A stretch of 64,000 bases of DNA from Myroides sp. NP-2 (lineage in GTDB: Bacteria; Bacteroidota; Bacteroidia; Flavobacteriales; Flavobacteriaceae): NCBI RefSeq assembly GCF_014145665.1, contig NZ_JACHTD010000001.1:1-64000 (forward strand), read 5' to 3'. Made by a program: the position numbers and the translations under genes. Numbering within the stretch: position 1 is the first letter of the stretch; each line of letters begins with the position of its first letter. Positions 7,859 through 16,978 of this stretch are shown piece after piece. The notes beneath the pieces were generated by a model. It had not been told where the DNA came from. It did no database searches and worked only from the letters and a program-made list of their open reading frames with translations.

Positions 7859-8173
7859 TTATAGTTTAAAATTCTTGTGGAAAGTATCTTTATCCGTTTG
7901 TTTACTTCTCTCTTTTGGTACAGAATCCTGTGCTTGTTTTTTATCGAAAGTGTCTTGGAAAATTTTTAGATCACTGCGATATGTTGAGTCTTGTTCTCGT
8001 GCTTTTAGATTAGCATTGAAGATACTATCTTGTTTACTTCTTTCCTGATTAAAGGCTTCCATACGTTGCTGCATTCGCTTTAAGCTTTCTTCAGCTATTT
8101 GTTTTTTGGTTTTCTCCTGTGCTATTGAAGTAATAGAAAATAGAATTGATAATAAGAATACTGATTTTTTCAT
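7859..8173 (-). CDS. Small exported helical protein
   Basis: A 104-residue protein with a clear signal peptide (MKKSVFLLSILFSITSIAQ, cut after SIAQ). The mature part is highly charged and helical, rich in K/Q/E/R/D with spaced QDS repeats (SKQDSIF, REQDSTY, KAQDSVP). It is first in a three-gene minus-strand operon downstream of the structured region at 8224-8361. Function is unknown; the composition suits an extended periplasmic coiled coil. Confidence 0.7.
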   Translation of the reverse strand: MKKSVFLLSILFSITSIAQEKTKKQIAEESLKRMQQRMEAFNQERSKQDSIFNANLKAREQDSTYRSDLKIFQDTFDKKQAQDSVPKERSKQTDKDTFHKNFKL

Positions 8174-8223
8174 AGTGCCTTGGTTTGTGGTGAATAAAAA
8201 AGCGTGGAACTAAGATCATGTCC

Positions 8224-8361
8224 TTATCAGAGGTTTGCGACAACCCAACAGCCAGACAGACTCAGCCCACGCCAATATAAGGCACGGGCGTAAGTCTATC
8301 GCTATGTTGGCTGTCATCTGAAGGTCGCAATTTCTGATAAACCAATAACGATAGATTACGC
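8224..8361. other. Structured intergenic region, alternative hairpins
   Basis: Two overlapping inverted repeats lie here. Pair A: 8224-8241 with 8324-8340 (TTATCAGA...TGCGAC), extended by ACAGCCA at 8248-8254 with TGGCTGT at 8308-8314. Pair B: 8288-8301 with 8349-8361 (GCGTAAGTCTATCG against its near-perfect complement). A and B share bases and cannot fully form together. The segment lies in the gap (8174-8542) between the minus-strand trio and the methyltransferase. It could be a riboregulator, an oriT or a recombination site. Confidence 0.6.
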
Positions 8362-8542
8362 TTGTTCGTAATATTTTCTAATGCAAATGTAGGGAATATG
8401 TAATTATGAATAAAATACTTCCTGTCATTAATTAAGTTACCTCCTTTAAATTATTAGCATGAAATTGAGTAGTGAAAAGAAAGTGAATTGGAATACTTTG
8501 TCTTTTATCTATCTTTACATTAAATATTTTCTTTTTGAAAGC

Positions 8543-11344
8543 ATGAAAAAAAACGAAATACAGCAACGCTTACAAGATGTATCGACCAACTTTAATAGAG
8601 AAAATTTTATTTATGATTTTCTTTTGTCATTCGGTTTGTCAAAAACTACGATTACACGATTAAAGAAGGGGGACTACAATCTTTCTAACAACGAAGGAGA
8701 GCTTTTTTACAAAGGCAAAATATTTTTTAAAAACCTTATTGAAGGAAGCCTAATTGATACCATCGACGAACTTTCAAAAGATGATAAAATCCTAAGACAA
8801 AAACCACGTTTTATTATCGTTACCGATTTTGAACGTTTTTTTGCAACTGATACTAAACTTAAAACCAATAAAGAATTTACTCTTGATGAATTAGCGAATC
8901 AAACGGATTTCTTTCTACCATTATCTGGTGCGGAAATTTACCGAGTGCATAACAACAACGAATTAGACCGAAATGCGGCCTACAAATTAGGAGAGTTGTA
9001 TGATATTTTGGTGATAGACAACCCCGATTGGATAGCAAAAGGCAGTCATCAATTGAATATCTTTTTATCACGCTTGTTGTTTTGTTTCTTTGCTGAGGAT
9101 ACAGGTATATTTGCGGTTAAGAATATTTTTACTGAAGCCTTGGTTAATAATACTAAAGCTGATGGCTCAGATGTAGATGAATTCCTATCGTTATTATTTA
9201 AAAAATTAAATACGGACAAAGGCAATTTTCCTTCTTACTTAAAAGATTTTCCATATGTAAATGGAGGTTTGTTTCGTGACGATATTGAATGTCCAAAATT
9301 TTCTAAAAAGGCTCGTCAAATTTTAATTGATTCGGGTGAATTAGATTGGTCCGAAATCAATCCTGATATTTTTGGATCTATGATTCAGGCGGTTGCCGAC
9401 CCAAGTGAGCGTAATAATTTGGGGATGCATTATACATCGGTAGTCAATATTTTAAAATTAATTAAGCCGTTATTTTTAGATGAATTGTATGAAGAATTCG
9501 AGAAAAACAAAAGTAATGCAAAAGCATTAGATCGATTATTAGTTCGATTGTCTAAAATTAAATTTTTTGACCCTGCTTGTGGTAGTGGAAATTTTTTGAT
9601 TATTACGTACAAAGAATTGCGTAATCTTGAAATTCAAATTATTAAGCAATTAATCGATTTGAATTCTAATAATGTAACTGATGTTCCAAGCGTACAGTCA
9701 CGTATCGGGTTTGATGGAGATAAAGCACAAACTATAATTCCAGCTTCACAATCAAAAATGAATTTTGCGGGTGGACAAAGTAAGATTTATTTCACCGAAA
9801 TTTCATTAAATCAGTTTTATGGAATCGAAATCAAAGATTTTGCACACGAAATGGCAATTCTTTCGCTTTGGTTGGCAGAACACCAAATGAACCAGGTGTT
9901 TGAAAATGAATTGATGGATTATGGACGATCAAAACCTATTTTACCTTTAAAAGAAGCAGGAAACATTACCCACGGAAACGCTGCCCGAGTAGATTGGGAA
10001 GTAGCTTGTCCTAAAAAAGAAAACGACGAAATCTATATTATTGGAAACCCACCGTATTTGGGTGCAAGAATCCAAGATGCTGAACAGAAAAAGGATATTA
10101 GTCTAAATTTCCCGAAACTAAAAGGAGCAAATAATCTTGATTATATTTTTATATGGCTCTATAAAGGAGCGAAATATATTGAAGGTATAAACGCAAAGGT
10201 TGGTTTAGTTTCCACGAATTCTGTATGTCAAGGGGAGCAAGTTTCCTTATTATGGCCCGAAATTTTAAATGATAAAATTGAAATTGATTTTGCTTATCAA
10301 TCGTTTAAATGGACAAATAATGCAAAAGCCAATGCTGGGGTGACCGTTATTATTGTAGGGTTGCGAAATACGTCAAATAAACCTAAATGGTTATTTACAG
10401 AAAGTATTGCAAAAGAAGTGAAAAACATAAATGCTTATTTGTTAGATTCTGATAATATATACATAACTCCAAAAACAAAATCCATTTCCAATCTACCTGA
10501 AATGAACTTCGGTAATATGCCAAATGACGGTGGCGGATTAATTTTGAATCAAGAGGAGTTTGATGAAATCAAATCTAATGTTCCAAACTCAAATGTTTTT
10601 TTGAGAAAATTTATAGGTGCGGAAGAATTTTTAAAAGGGAAAAGTAGATTTTGTTTGTGGTTTGACATCAATAATTATAAAAACTTTGAAAAACATACAC
10701 TAATTAAGTCTCGATTTGATAAGGTTTTCTCACATAGGAATGAAAGTAAGCGAGAAGCTACTAATAAGCTTAAAGATGTTTATTTTTCTTTTGGGGAAGT
10801 TAGATTTAAAGAAACCGATTCAATCATTGTTCCACGTCATTCATCAGAAAATAGAGATTATATTCCTTTAGGTTTTTTTAATTCTGATACAATCATTGCA
10901 GATTCAGCTTTAGCAATATACGACGCTCAACCTTGGCTTTTCGGTGTTTTACATTCTAAAATGCACATGGTTTGGGTAGATGCTGTGGGGGGAAAATTAA
11001 AAACTGATTATCGTTATTCAGCTAAGTTGTGTTACAATACGTTTCCATTTCCTACACTTAACGAAAAGCAAAAAGAAACCATAAACCAATACGTTTTTGC
11101 TATTTTAGATGAGCGTGCCAAATATCCCGAAAAAACTATGGCTTGGATGTACAACCCTGAAACTATGCCTTCAGGTTTAAAACAAGCGCATCACGAATTA
11201 GATTTGGCTATAGAACGCATTTATCGTTTAACGCCTTTTAATTCAGACGAAGAACGTTTAGAATATTTGTTTAAATTGTATGATGAAATGACGAAAAAGG
11301 AAACCTTGTTTGCAAAGGAGAAGAAAGTAAAAGGGAAGAAATGA
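8543..11344 (+). CDS. MmeI/YeeA-type adenine DNA methyltransferase
   Basis: A large class I SAM-dependent N6-adenine methyltransferase of the MmeI/YeeA architecture. From the N-terminus come an MmeI_N-like region (ITRLKKGDYNLSNNEGE, then PRFIIVTDFERFF), a helicase-spacer region (FLSRLLFCFFAEDTGIF), the methyltransferase core with SAM motif I FFDPACGSGNF (about residue 342) and catalytic NPPY in IIGNPPYLGA (about 502), and C-terminal target-recognition and tail regions. No PD-(D/E)xK nuclease motif is visible, so it probably only methylates. The frame opens at 8459; the ATG at 8543 (MKKNEIQQRL) gives the family-like start and 933 residues. Its stop overlaps the next start in ATGA. Confidence 0.85.
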   Translation: MKKNEIQQRLQDVSTNFNRENFIYDFLLSFGLSKTTITRLKKGDYNLSNNEGELFYKGKIFFKNLIEGSLIDTIDELSKDDKILRQKPRFIIVTDFERFFATDTKLKTNKEFTLDELANQTDFFLPLSGAEIYRVHNNNELDRNAAYKLGELYDILVIDNPDWIAKGSHQLNIFLSRLLFCFFAEDTGIFAVKNIFTEALVNNTKADGSDVDEFLSLLFKKLNTDKGNFPSYLKDFPYVNGGLFRDDIECPKFSKKARQILIDSGELDWSEINPDIFGSMIQAVADPSERNNLGMHYTSVVNILKLIKPLFLDELYEEFEKNKSNAKALDRLLVRLSKIKFFDPACGSGNFLIITYKELRNLEIQIIKQLIDLNSNNVTDVPSVQSRIGFDGDKAQTIIPASQSKMNFAGGQSKIYFTEISLNQFYGIEIKDFAHEMAILSLWLAEHQMNQVFENELMDYGRSKPILPLKEAGNITHGNAARVDWEVACPKKENDEIYIIGNPPYLGARIQDAEQKKDISLNFPKLKGANNLDYIFIWLYKGAKYIEGINAKVGLVSTNSVCQGEQVSLLWPEILNDKIEIDFAYQSFKWTNNAKANAGVTVIIVGLRNTSNKPKWLFTESIAKEVKNINAYLLDSDNIYITPKTKSISNLPEMNFGNMPNDGGGLILNQEEFDEIKSNVPNSNVFLRKFIGAEEFLKGKSRFCLWFDINNYKNFEKHTLIKSRFDKVFSHRNESKREATNKLKDVYFSFGEVRFKETDSIIVPRHSSENRDYIPLGFFNSDTIIADSALAIYDAQPWLFGVLHSKMHMVWVDAVGGKLKTDYRYSAKLCYNTFPFPTLNEKQKETINQYVFAILDERAKYPEKTMAWMYNPETMPSGLKQAHHELDLAIERIYRLTPFNSDEERLEYLFKLYDEMTKKETLFAKEKKVKGKK

Positions 11345-11906
11345 ATACAGAATTAATATTATCTATTGTTGTAGCTTCAGCAACAACAATATATACCGTC
11401 ATCACAATCTTTCAATTAATTGAAAGTAGAAAAGTACGTTTTCAAAAAGAATCTCCAAACATAGTTCCGTATTTAAAATCGGCTGAAAATCATATTAATA
11501 TGGAGTTACACATTGAGAATTTTGGAGAGGGTGTTGCTAGAGATGTTGAAGTAGAGTTTATTAAAGACTTTAAGCGCTTCAATAGTGATGAACTTTACCT
11601 CTCTAAAGTAGGCATAGCAGAAAATGGTATGAACTATTTTCCTCCAAAATATAAATTAAAATTTAGCATGGGTTCTATGATTGACCTTTATGAAGAGAGC
11701 TCAAATGAAAAAATAATTGTAAAAGTTTGTTATAAAAGCTTAAATAATTATAAATTTATAAATGTATAAATGTATTTGAGCTACCTATTAATCAAATATT
11801 TGGACAGACTTATTCTAATCCTCCAGAAACATATATGGGGCAGATTCCTTATTATTTGAAAGAAATAAATAATCGATTGAAAGCCTTTAATAAAGAAACT
11901 ACTTAA
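11341..11906 (+). pseudogene. Small membrane protein, frameshifted by 8-bp duplication
   Basis: The frame from 11341 encodes 142 residues with an N-terminal membrane segment (LILSIVVASATTIYTVITIF) and stops at 11769. The stop lies within a tandem duplication of ATAAATGT (11758-11765 and 11766-11773). Removing one copy joins the frame seamlessly to ...VFELPINQIFGQTY and on to a stop at 11906, giving a 185-residue protein. It is translationally coupled to the methyltransferase. The soluble part is probably beta-rich and resembles small membrane-anchored proteins of unknown role. The truncated form may still be made. Confidence 0.8.
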
Positions 11907-11958
11907 TGAATGTTTAATAAAGAAAGTCTTATTTAAAAAAAGCATAGTCATATTTGAT

Positions 11959-13404
11959 ATGAATGAAATAGATTTAAAAAAACTTCTTGAGGATTTAGTG
12001 CAGCAACCTCAAGAATCAGAATGGGTAGAATTTAAACATAATTTTCATTCCCCGGAAGAAATAGGTGAACGTATTTCTGCATTATCTAATAGTGCATGTA
12101 TTCTAAATAAAGAATATGGCTATTTAGTTTTTGGTATAGAAGACGGTACGCATAATATTGTAGGAACTTCTTTTAAAGCTAAATCTCATAAAAAAGGAGG
12201 TGAAGAATTAGAAATGTGGTTGGTAACAAGACTAAAGCCTCGAATTGATTTTCAAATTTTTGAGTTTGATTATGACAATAAGCATATTTCTCTTTTTATA
12301 ATTCCAGCTGCAAGGACACAACCAATAGATTTTTTACATAAATCTTATATTAGAGTTGGTAGTTATACCAAACCATTGAATGAGTTTCCTGAAAAACAAG
12401 CTAAAATTTGGCGTAACACAGGAAAGCCATACGAGATAGAAATAGCCAAAGAAGGATTAAGTATTTCGGATGTAATTAAATATTTAAGCACTGAAACTTA
12501 TTTTGATTTAATGAAGATTCCATACCCAACTGATCAAAAAGGCGTAATCGAAAAACTCATAGAAGATAACATTGTTGTAAAGATTCATTCTAAATATGCA
12601 ATTACAAATCTTGGAGCTTTATTATTTGCAAAAGAATTAAAAGATTTCGAATCAGTTGAACGTAAATCTGTTCGAGTGATAGTATATAAAGGAGCAAATA
12701 AAGTAGAGACAGAAAGAGAACAAATTGGAGCTAAAGGATATGCTTTAGGATTTGCAGGAATGGTTAACTGGATTAATGGACAATTGCCTGCAAATGAAGA
12801 GATTGGGAAAGCATTAAGAACGGAATCGAGAATGTATCCTGAAATTGCCATACGTGAATTAGTAGGGAATCTTTTAATTCATCAGGATTTAAATAGTAAA
12901 GGATTTCCAATGATTGAGATATTTTCAGATCGTATAGAATTTACAAATCCTGGAGAACCTATTGTTAACCCTGACCGTTTTATTGATGCTTACAATTCTC
13001 GTAATGATAAACTAGCTGATTTAATGCGTAGAATGGGGTTTTGTGAAGAAAAAGGATCAGGTATGGATAAAGTATTTTATTACAATGAAATATATCAATT
13101 ACCTCCAATAAATGTCTTAATAGTAGAAGGTAAAACTAGAGTGACAATCTACTCTTATAAGAGCTTAAATGATTTAGATAAAAAAGAAAAAATAAGAGCT
13201 TGTTATCAACACGCTTGCCTAAAATATGTATCAAATGATAAGATGACCAATCAGTCTTTACGCGATAGGTTCAAAATTGAAGATCAGAATGCAGCAACTG
13301 CATCTAGAATCATTAAAGATGCTTTAGAAGAAGGTGTTATAAAATTAGAAGATCCAGAAAGTAAATCTCGTAAGTATGCAAAATACATTCCATATTGGGC
13401 ATAA
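11959..13404 (+). CDS. AlbA_2/ATPase protein (RecG-like regulator family)
   Basis: A 481-residue protein of the family often mislabelled RecG-like. An N-terminal Schlafen AlbA_2 domain (ESEWVEFKHNF, then GYLVFGIEDGTHNIVG, about residues 15-135) is followed by an HATPase_c_4 region (IRELVGNLLIHQD, then FTNPGEPIV and GSGMDKV) and a C-terminal winged-helix-like segment (NQSLRDRFKIEDQNAATASRIIKDAL). Such proteins act as DNA-binding regulators or defence components and are frequent in R-M and defence islands. It lies between the methyltransferase part and the repeat array at 13408-13602, which it might bind. Confidence 0.85.
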   Translation: MNEIDLKKLLEDLVQQPQESEWVEFKHNFHSPEEIGERISALSNSACILNKEYGYLVFGIEDGTHNIVGTSFKAKSHKKGGEELEMWLVTRLKPRIDFQIFEFDYDNKHISLFIIPAARTQPIDFLHKSYIRVGSYTKPLNEFPEKQAKIWRNTGKPYEIEIAKEGLSISDVIKYLSTETYFDLMKIPYPTDQKGVIEKLIEDNIVVKIHSKYAITNLGALLFAKELKDFESVERKSVRVIVYKGANKVETEREQIGAKGYALGFAGMVNWINGQLPANEEIGKALRTESRMYPEIAIRELVGNLLIHQDLNSKGFPMIEIFSDRIEFTNPGEPIVNPDRFIDAYNSRNDKLADLMRRMGFCEEKGSGMDKVFYYNEIYQLPPINVLIVEGKTRVTIYSYKSLNDLDKKEKIRACYQHACLKYVSNDKMTNQSLRDRFKIEDQNAATASRIIKDALEEGVIKLEDPESKSRKYAKYIPYWA

Positions 13405-13407
13405 ATC

Positions 13408-13602
13408 TTATTTGATGGTTATTTGATAGACGATTAATTAAACTAAGTAAAACGCTGTTATTCAACACTTTTTTATTTGATAGTCATTTGATTTCTCTGC
13501 CGGTATTGGTGGATTCTTATTTGACGGTTATTTGATTAAAATGCATTGATCAAACATAAGATACTCAAAATCAAGTATGTTTTATTTGATGCTTATTTGA
13601 AA
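13408..13602. repeat. Four phased paired TTATTTGA repeats
   Basis: Four copies of a double site, consensus TTATTTGAYRGTYATTTGA, lie at 13408-13428, 13473-13493, 13517-13537 and 13582-13602. The two half-sites of each copy are 11 bases apart. The copies are spaced 65, 44 and 65 bases, all near multiples of a helical turn. The array fills the only sizeable gap in the cargo (13405-13634), just upstream of the coiled-coil/helicase/nuclease genes, so it is a probable operator. Confidence 0.75.
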
Positions 13603-13634
13603 AAAATGTATAAACAACTTCAACACTACTTGAT

Positions 13635-14975
13635 ATGGCAGATTATATAACTATTGAAAATATCAGAACAAAAAGAGATGAAATCAGAGAGAAGATTAAA
13701 GAAGTAGATTTCAAAAGCTACGAAGGAAATACTTTTGGCTCTGAAAATGAATACACATACAGAAGTTTAATAGGTGGAATAGAATCTTTGCTTACTGATT
13801 TATCAACGCTTACTAAACATAAAAACAAATTTATAAAGCTTTCTACATATCAAGAAAGAGTGGATATCCATTCAGATTTGACATACATTTTAAATTATGT
13901 TGATTCGCCTACTCAACTTTATAAGTATATTGATAATTTAAAGATAAAGCTTCGTAGTTATAATATTCGTAATTTCTCTGAAAATCAAATTACATTTGAG
14001 AATGAGATTGATAATGTGAGAAAACTAAAACTTGAATTACAAGAGATTTTACAAGAAAGTACTACTCTTAAAGACGAGATTACTGAGAAGAATGAAAGTA
14101 TTGAAACATTACAACAAGAGACTCAAGACAAATTAGATCGTGCAAAAGACAGTTTTGAAGAAATAAATAAAGAATTAGAATGTCTCTCAGAAAAAAGCGA
14201 AGAACAATCTACTTTAAATACACAGTTAGAGAGTATAAAGACTAAAGCGGATGGGTACTTAGATGAAATAACGGATTTTAAGAACGACGCGGAATCTAAT
14301 AAGAAACTGATTGATTCTTTTGCGACTAAAGTTCAGGAAAGAGATAATAGACTGACAGAATTAGAACAGAAAACTAATGAAAATTCCGATAAACTTAATA
14401 AATACGAAGAGGAGCGAAAAAAAATATTAGAAGAAGCAAAAGAACTCATAGAAAATGCAAAACAAGCATTAGGGTATTCAACATCACAAGGATTGAGTGA
14501 CTCTTTTGATACACAATATACAAATGCAAATAAATGGTGGAAATCTGTTTTTTGGATTGTAGGAGCTTCTTTGTGCTTATTAGGAACTCTATGTTTAGGT
14601 ATTTGGGTGATGATTAATATACAGGAACAATGGTTTATGATTATGGGAAGAATTCTTTTATTACCTATACCAATCGCTGGAGCTGTATTTTGTGCAAATC
14701 AGTATACTAAACAAAAAAACATTATTGAAGATTATGCTTACAAGTTAACTATTGCAAAAGCAATTGTTGGTTTTTCAGAACAACTAAAAAAGAACGGAAA
14801 TGATGTTGACGATATAGAATACACTGATTATATCCAAAAGGCACTTGGTGAGATTCATAAAGACCCTTTACGATCAAGAAAGGAAGGAAGCTCTGTTGGT
14901 TTTAAATCAAATCAATTAGATCAAGTTTTAGAGCTTGCAAAAAAGATTGCAGACTTAACCAAAATAAATAATTAA
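13635..14975 (+). CDS. Coiled-coil membrane protein of defence locus
   Basis: A 446-residue protein with an N-terminal globular helical region, a long coiled coil (about residues 125-285, rich in E/K/L heptads), and two membrane segments (VFWIVGASLCLLGTLCLGIW, about 303-322, and MIMGRILLLPIPIAGAVFC, about 336-354). A C-terminal cytoplasmic helical region follows. No catalytic motif is seen. It ends 8 bases before the helicase start and is probably cotranscribed with helicase and nuclease. The build suits a membrane-tethered sensor or scaffold, but no named family is recognised. Confidence 0.8.
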   Translation: MADYITIENIRTKRDEIREKIKEVDFKSYEGNTFGSENEYTYRSLIGGIESLLTDLSTLTKHKNKFIKLSTYQERVDIHSDLTYILNYVDSPTQLYKYIDNLKIKLRSYNIRNFSENQITFENEIDNVRKLKLELQEILQESTTLKDEITEKNESIETLQQETQDKLDRAKDSFEEINKELECLSEKSEEQSTLNTQLESIKTKADGYLDEITDFKNDAESNKKLIDSFATKVQERDNRLTELEQKTNENSDKLNKYEEERKKILEEAKELIENAKQALGYSTSQGLSDSFDTQYTNANKWWKSVFWIVGASLCLLGTLCLGIWVMINIQEQWFMIMGRILLLPIPIAGAVFCANQYTKQKNIIEDYAYKLTIAKAIVGFSEQLKKNGNDVDDIEYTDYIQKALGEIHKDPLRSRKEGSSVGFKSNQLDQVLELAKKIADLTKINN

Positions 14976-14983
14976 TAAAAGAA

Positions 14984-16978
14984 GTGAAAAAACAAAATAA
15001 TATAGACTATATTAAACCTATTAATTTGGTTAATGTTACCTATGCTCAAACAGGTCAAAGTAAATCAACCAATGAATTAGGAATGCGTGAAATGCAGGCA
15101 AAAGCCTATGAAGCTCGTACTGCACAATATTTATTATTAAAAGCTCCGCCTGCTTCAGGAAAATCAAGGGCTTTAATGTTTATTGCATTAGATAAACTGA
15201 TTAATCAAGGGATAAAAAAAGTAATTGTAGCTGTACCTGAGCGTTCTATTGGAAATTCATTTGCTCCAACCGAATTAAAAAAATATGGTTTTTATACAGA
15301 TTGGGAATTAAATAATAAATTCAATCTTTGTTCACCAGGAAGTGATACATCCAAAGTAAAAGCGTTTAAAGAATTTCTTCAATCAGATGAAAAGATATTG
15401 ATTTGTACTCACGCTACGTTGCGCTTTGCATTTGAAGGTTTACAAGAGACAGATTTTAATAATTGTTTGGTAGCAATTGATGAGTTTCACCACGTTTCTG
15501 CTGATGGAGATAATATTTTAGGGAATGTAATTCGTAGAATTATAGAAAAATCTACAGCCCATATTGTAGCTATGACAGGTTCTTATTTTCGTGGCGATAG
15601 TGTACCTGTGTTGTTACCTGAAGATGAAGAGAAGTTTATTAAGGTTACGTATAATTATTACGATCAGCTTAATGGATATGAATATCTAAAATCTTTAGGA
15701 ATTGGCTATCATTTTTATCGTGGAAGATATTATAAATTAGATGAAGATAAGGGAGTATCGGCATTAGAAGAAATTTTAGATGAAAATCTTAAAACGATTA
15801 TTCATATTCCTAGTGTTAACTCGGCAGAATCCTCGAAAGAAAAGTTAGAGGAGGTAGGGCATATTATTGATTGTATTGGTGATTTAGAATATCAAGATAC
15901 AGAAACAGGTGTTTTATACGTAAAAAGTAAACGCTCTGGAAGAATTTTAAAAATAGCTGATTTAGTAAATGATGTTCAGAAAGAAAGAGATAAAATAACG
16001 GCCTATTTAAGAGGTGTAAAAACACCTGAAGATATCGATATGATTATTGCATTGGGAATGGCAAAAGAGGGTTTTGACTGGCCTTTTTGTCAACATGCTT
16101 TAACCATAGGATATAGAGGTTCATTAACTGAGATTATTCAGATTATTGGTAGAGCTACAAGAGATAGCAGTAATAAAATACATGCACAATTTACCAATCT
16201 TATTGCACAACCAGATGCTGTAGATGATGATGTAAGGCTATCTGTAAATAATATGCTAAAAGCTATAACAGCTTCTTTATTAATGGAACAAGTTTTAGCT
16301 CCAAATTTTAAATTTAAACCGATGGATGATCCTGATGAAAATGAAGATGGACTAGATAATGAAAATACAATCAAAATAAGAGGATTTAAAAAGCCTACTT
16401 CACAAAGAGCTAAGGATATTATTGAAAGTGATCTAAACGATTTAAAAGCACGTATTTTACAAGATGATACGATGTTAAAGGCAATGCCTGGGAATTTAGA
16501 ACCAGAAGTAATTAATACAGTTTTAATTCCAAAGATTATTCGTGAGATTTATCCTGATTTAGGAGCAGAAGATGTCGAAGCGATTCGTCAATATGTAGTG
16601 GTGGATTCTGTTATTAAAAATGGTGAAGTAGAAGAGCATGGTTCAAAGAAATTCATTCGTATGGCAGGAAGTTTTGTGAACATTGATGATATTCATATTG
16701 ATTTGATTGATACGGTTAATCCATTTCAAAAAGCATTTGAAATTTTATCTAAAAATGTGACTACTTCTGTCTTAAAAGCTATTCAAGACACTATTAATGT
16801 TACGAAAATAGAAATGACCGAGGAAGAAGCAATTGCTTCTTGGGAAGCTATTAAACGTTGGAAAATAAACACAGGGAAAGCTCCTGATATTAATTCCCAT
16901 GATCCAAAGGAACAAAGATTAGCACAAGCTTTATTATTTTTGCAAGACGCAAAACGTAGAAAAAATCAAAATGGCTAA
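14984..16978 (+). CDS. SF2 DEAD/DEAH-type helicase, restriction-like
   Basis: A 664-residue superfamily 2 helicase starting at GTG. Walker A is KAPPASGKS (residues 53-61), motif II is DEFH (166-169), motif III lies in MTGSY (197-201), motif V in GMAKEGFDWP (358-367) and motif VI in QIIGRATRD (386-394). The order and spacing match Res/ResIII-type translocases of restriction systems. The last 250 residues are an uncharacterised helical region. Its stop overlaps the nuclease start by 8 bases, so the two are translationally coupled and probably work as a translocase-nuclease pair. Confidence 0.9.
   Translation: MKKQNNIDYIKPINLVNVTYAQTGQSKSTNELGMREMQAKAYEARTAQYLLLKAPPASGKSRALMFIALDKLINQGIKKVIVAVPERSIGNSFAPTELKKYGFYTDWELNNKFNLCSPGSDTSKVKAFKEFLQSDEKILICTHATLRFAFEGLQETDFNNCLVAIDEFHHVSADGDNILGNVIRRIIEKSTAHIVAMTGSYFRGDSVPVLLPEDEEKFIKVTYNYYDQLNGYEYLKSLGIGYHFYRGRYYKLDEDKGVSALEEILDENLKTIIHIPSVNSAESSKEKLEEVGHIIDCIGDLEYQDTETGVLYVKSKRSGRILKIADLVNDVQKERDKITAYLRGVKTPEDIDMIIALGMAKEGFDWPFCQHALTIGYRGSLTEIIQIIGRATRDSSNKIHAQFTNLIAQPDAVDDDVRLSVNNMLKAITASLLMEQVLAPNFKFKPMDDPDENEDGLDNENTIKIRGFKKPTSQRAKDIIESDLNDLKARILQDDTMLKAMPGNLEPEVINTVLIPKIIREIYPDLGAEDVEAIRQYVVVDSVIKNGEVEEHGSKKFIRMAGSFVNIDDIHIDLIDTVNPFQKAFEILSKNVTTSVLKAIQDTINVTKIEMTEEEAIASWEAIKRWKINTGKAPDINSHDPKEQRLAQALLFLQDAKRRKNQNG

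Noticed and set aside
8543..11344. Calling the methyltransferase a Type IIG restriction enzyme
   Set aside because: The MmeI-type PD-(D/E)xK nuclease motif was not seen in the N-terminal region, so cutting activity cannot be claimed.
13408..13602. CRISPR array
   Set aside because: Repeats are short double sites with unequal spacing and there are no cas genes; an operator is a better reading.
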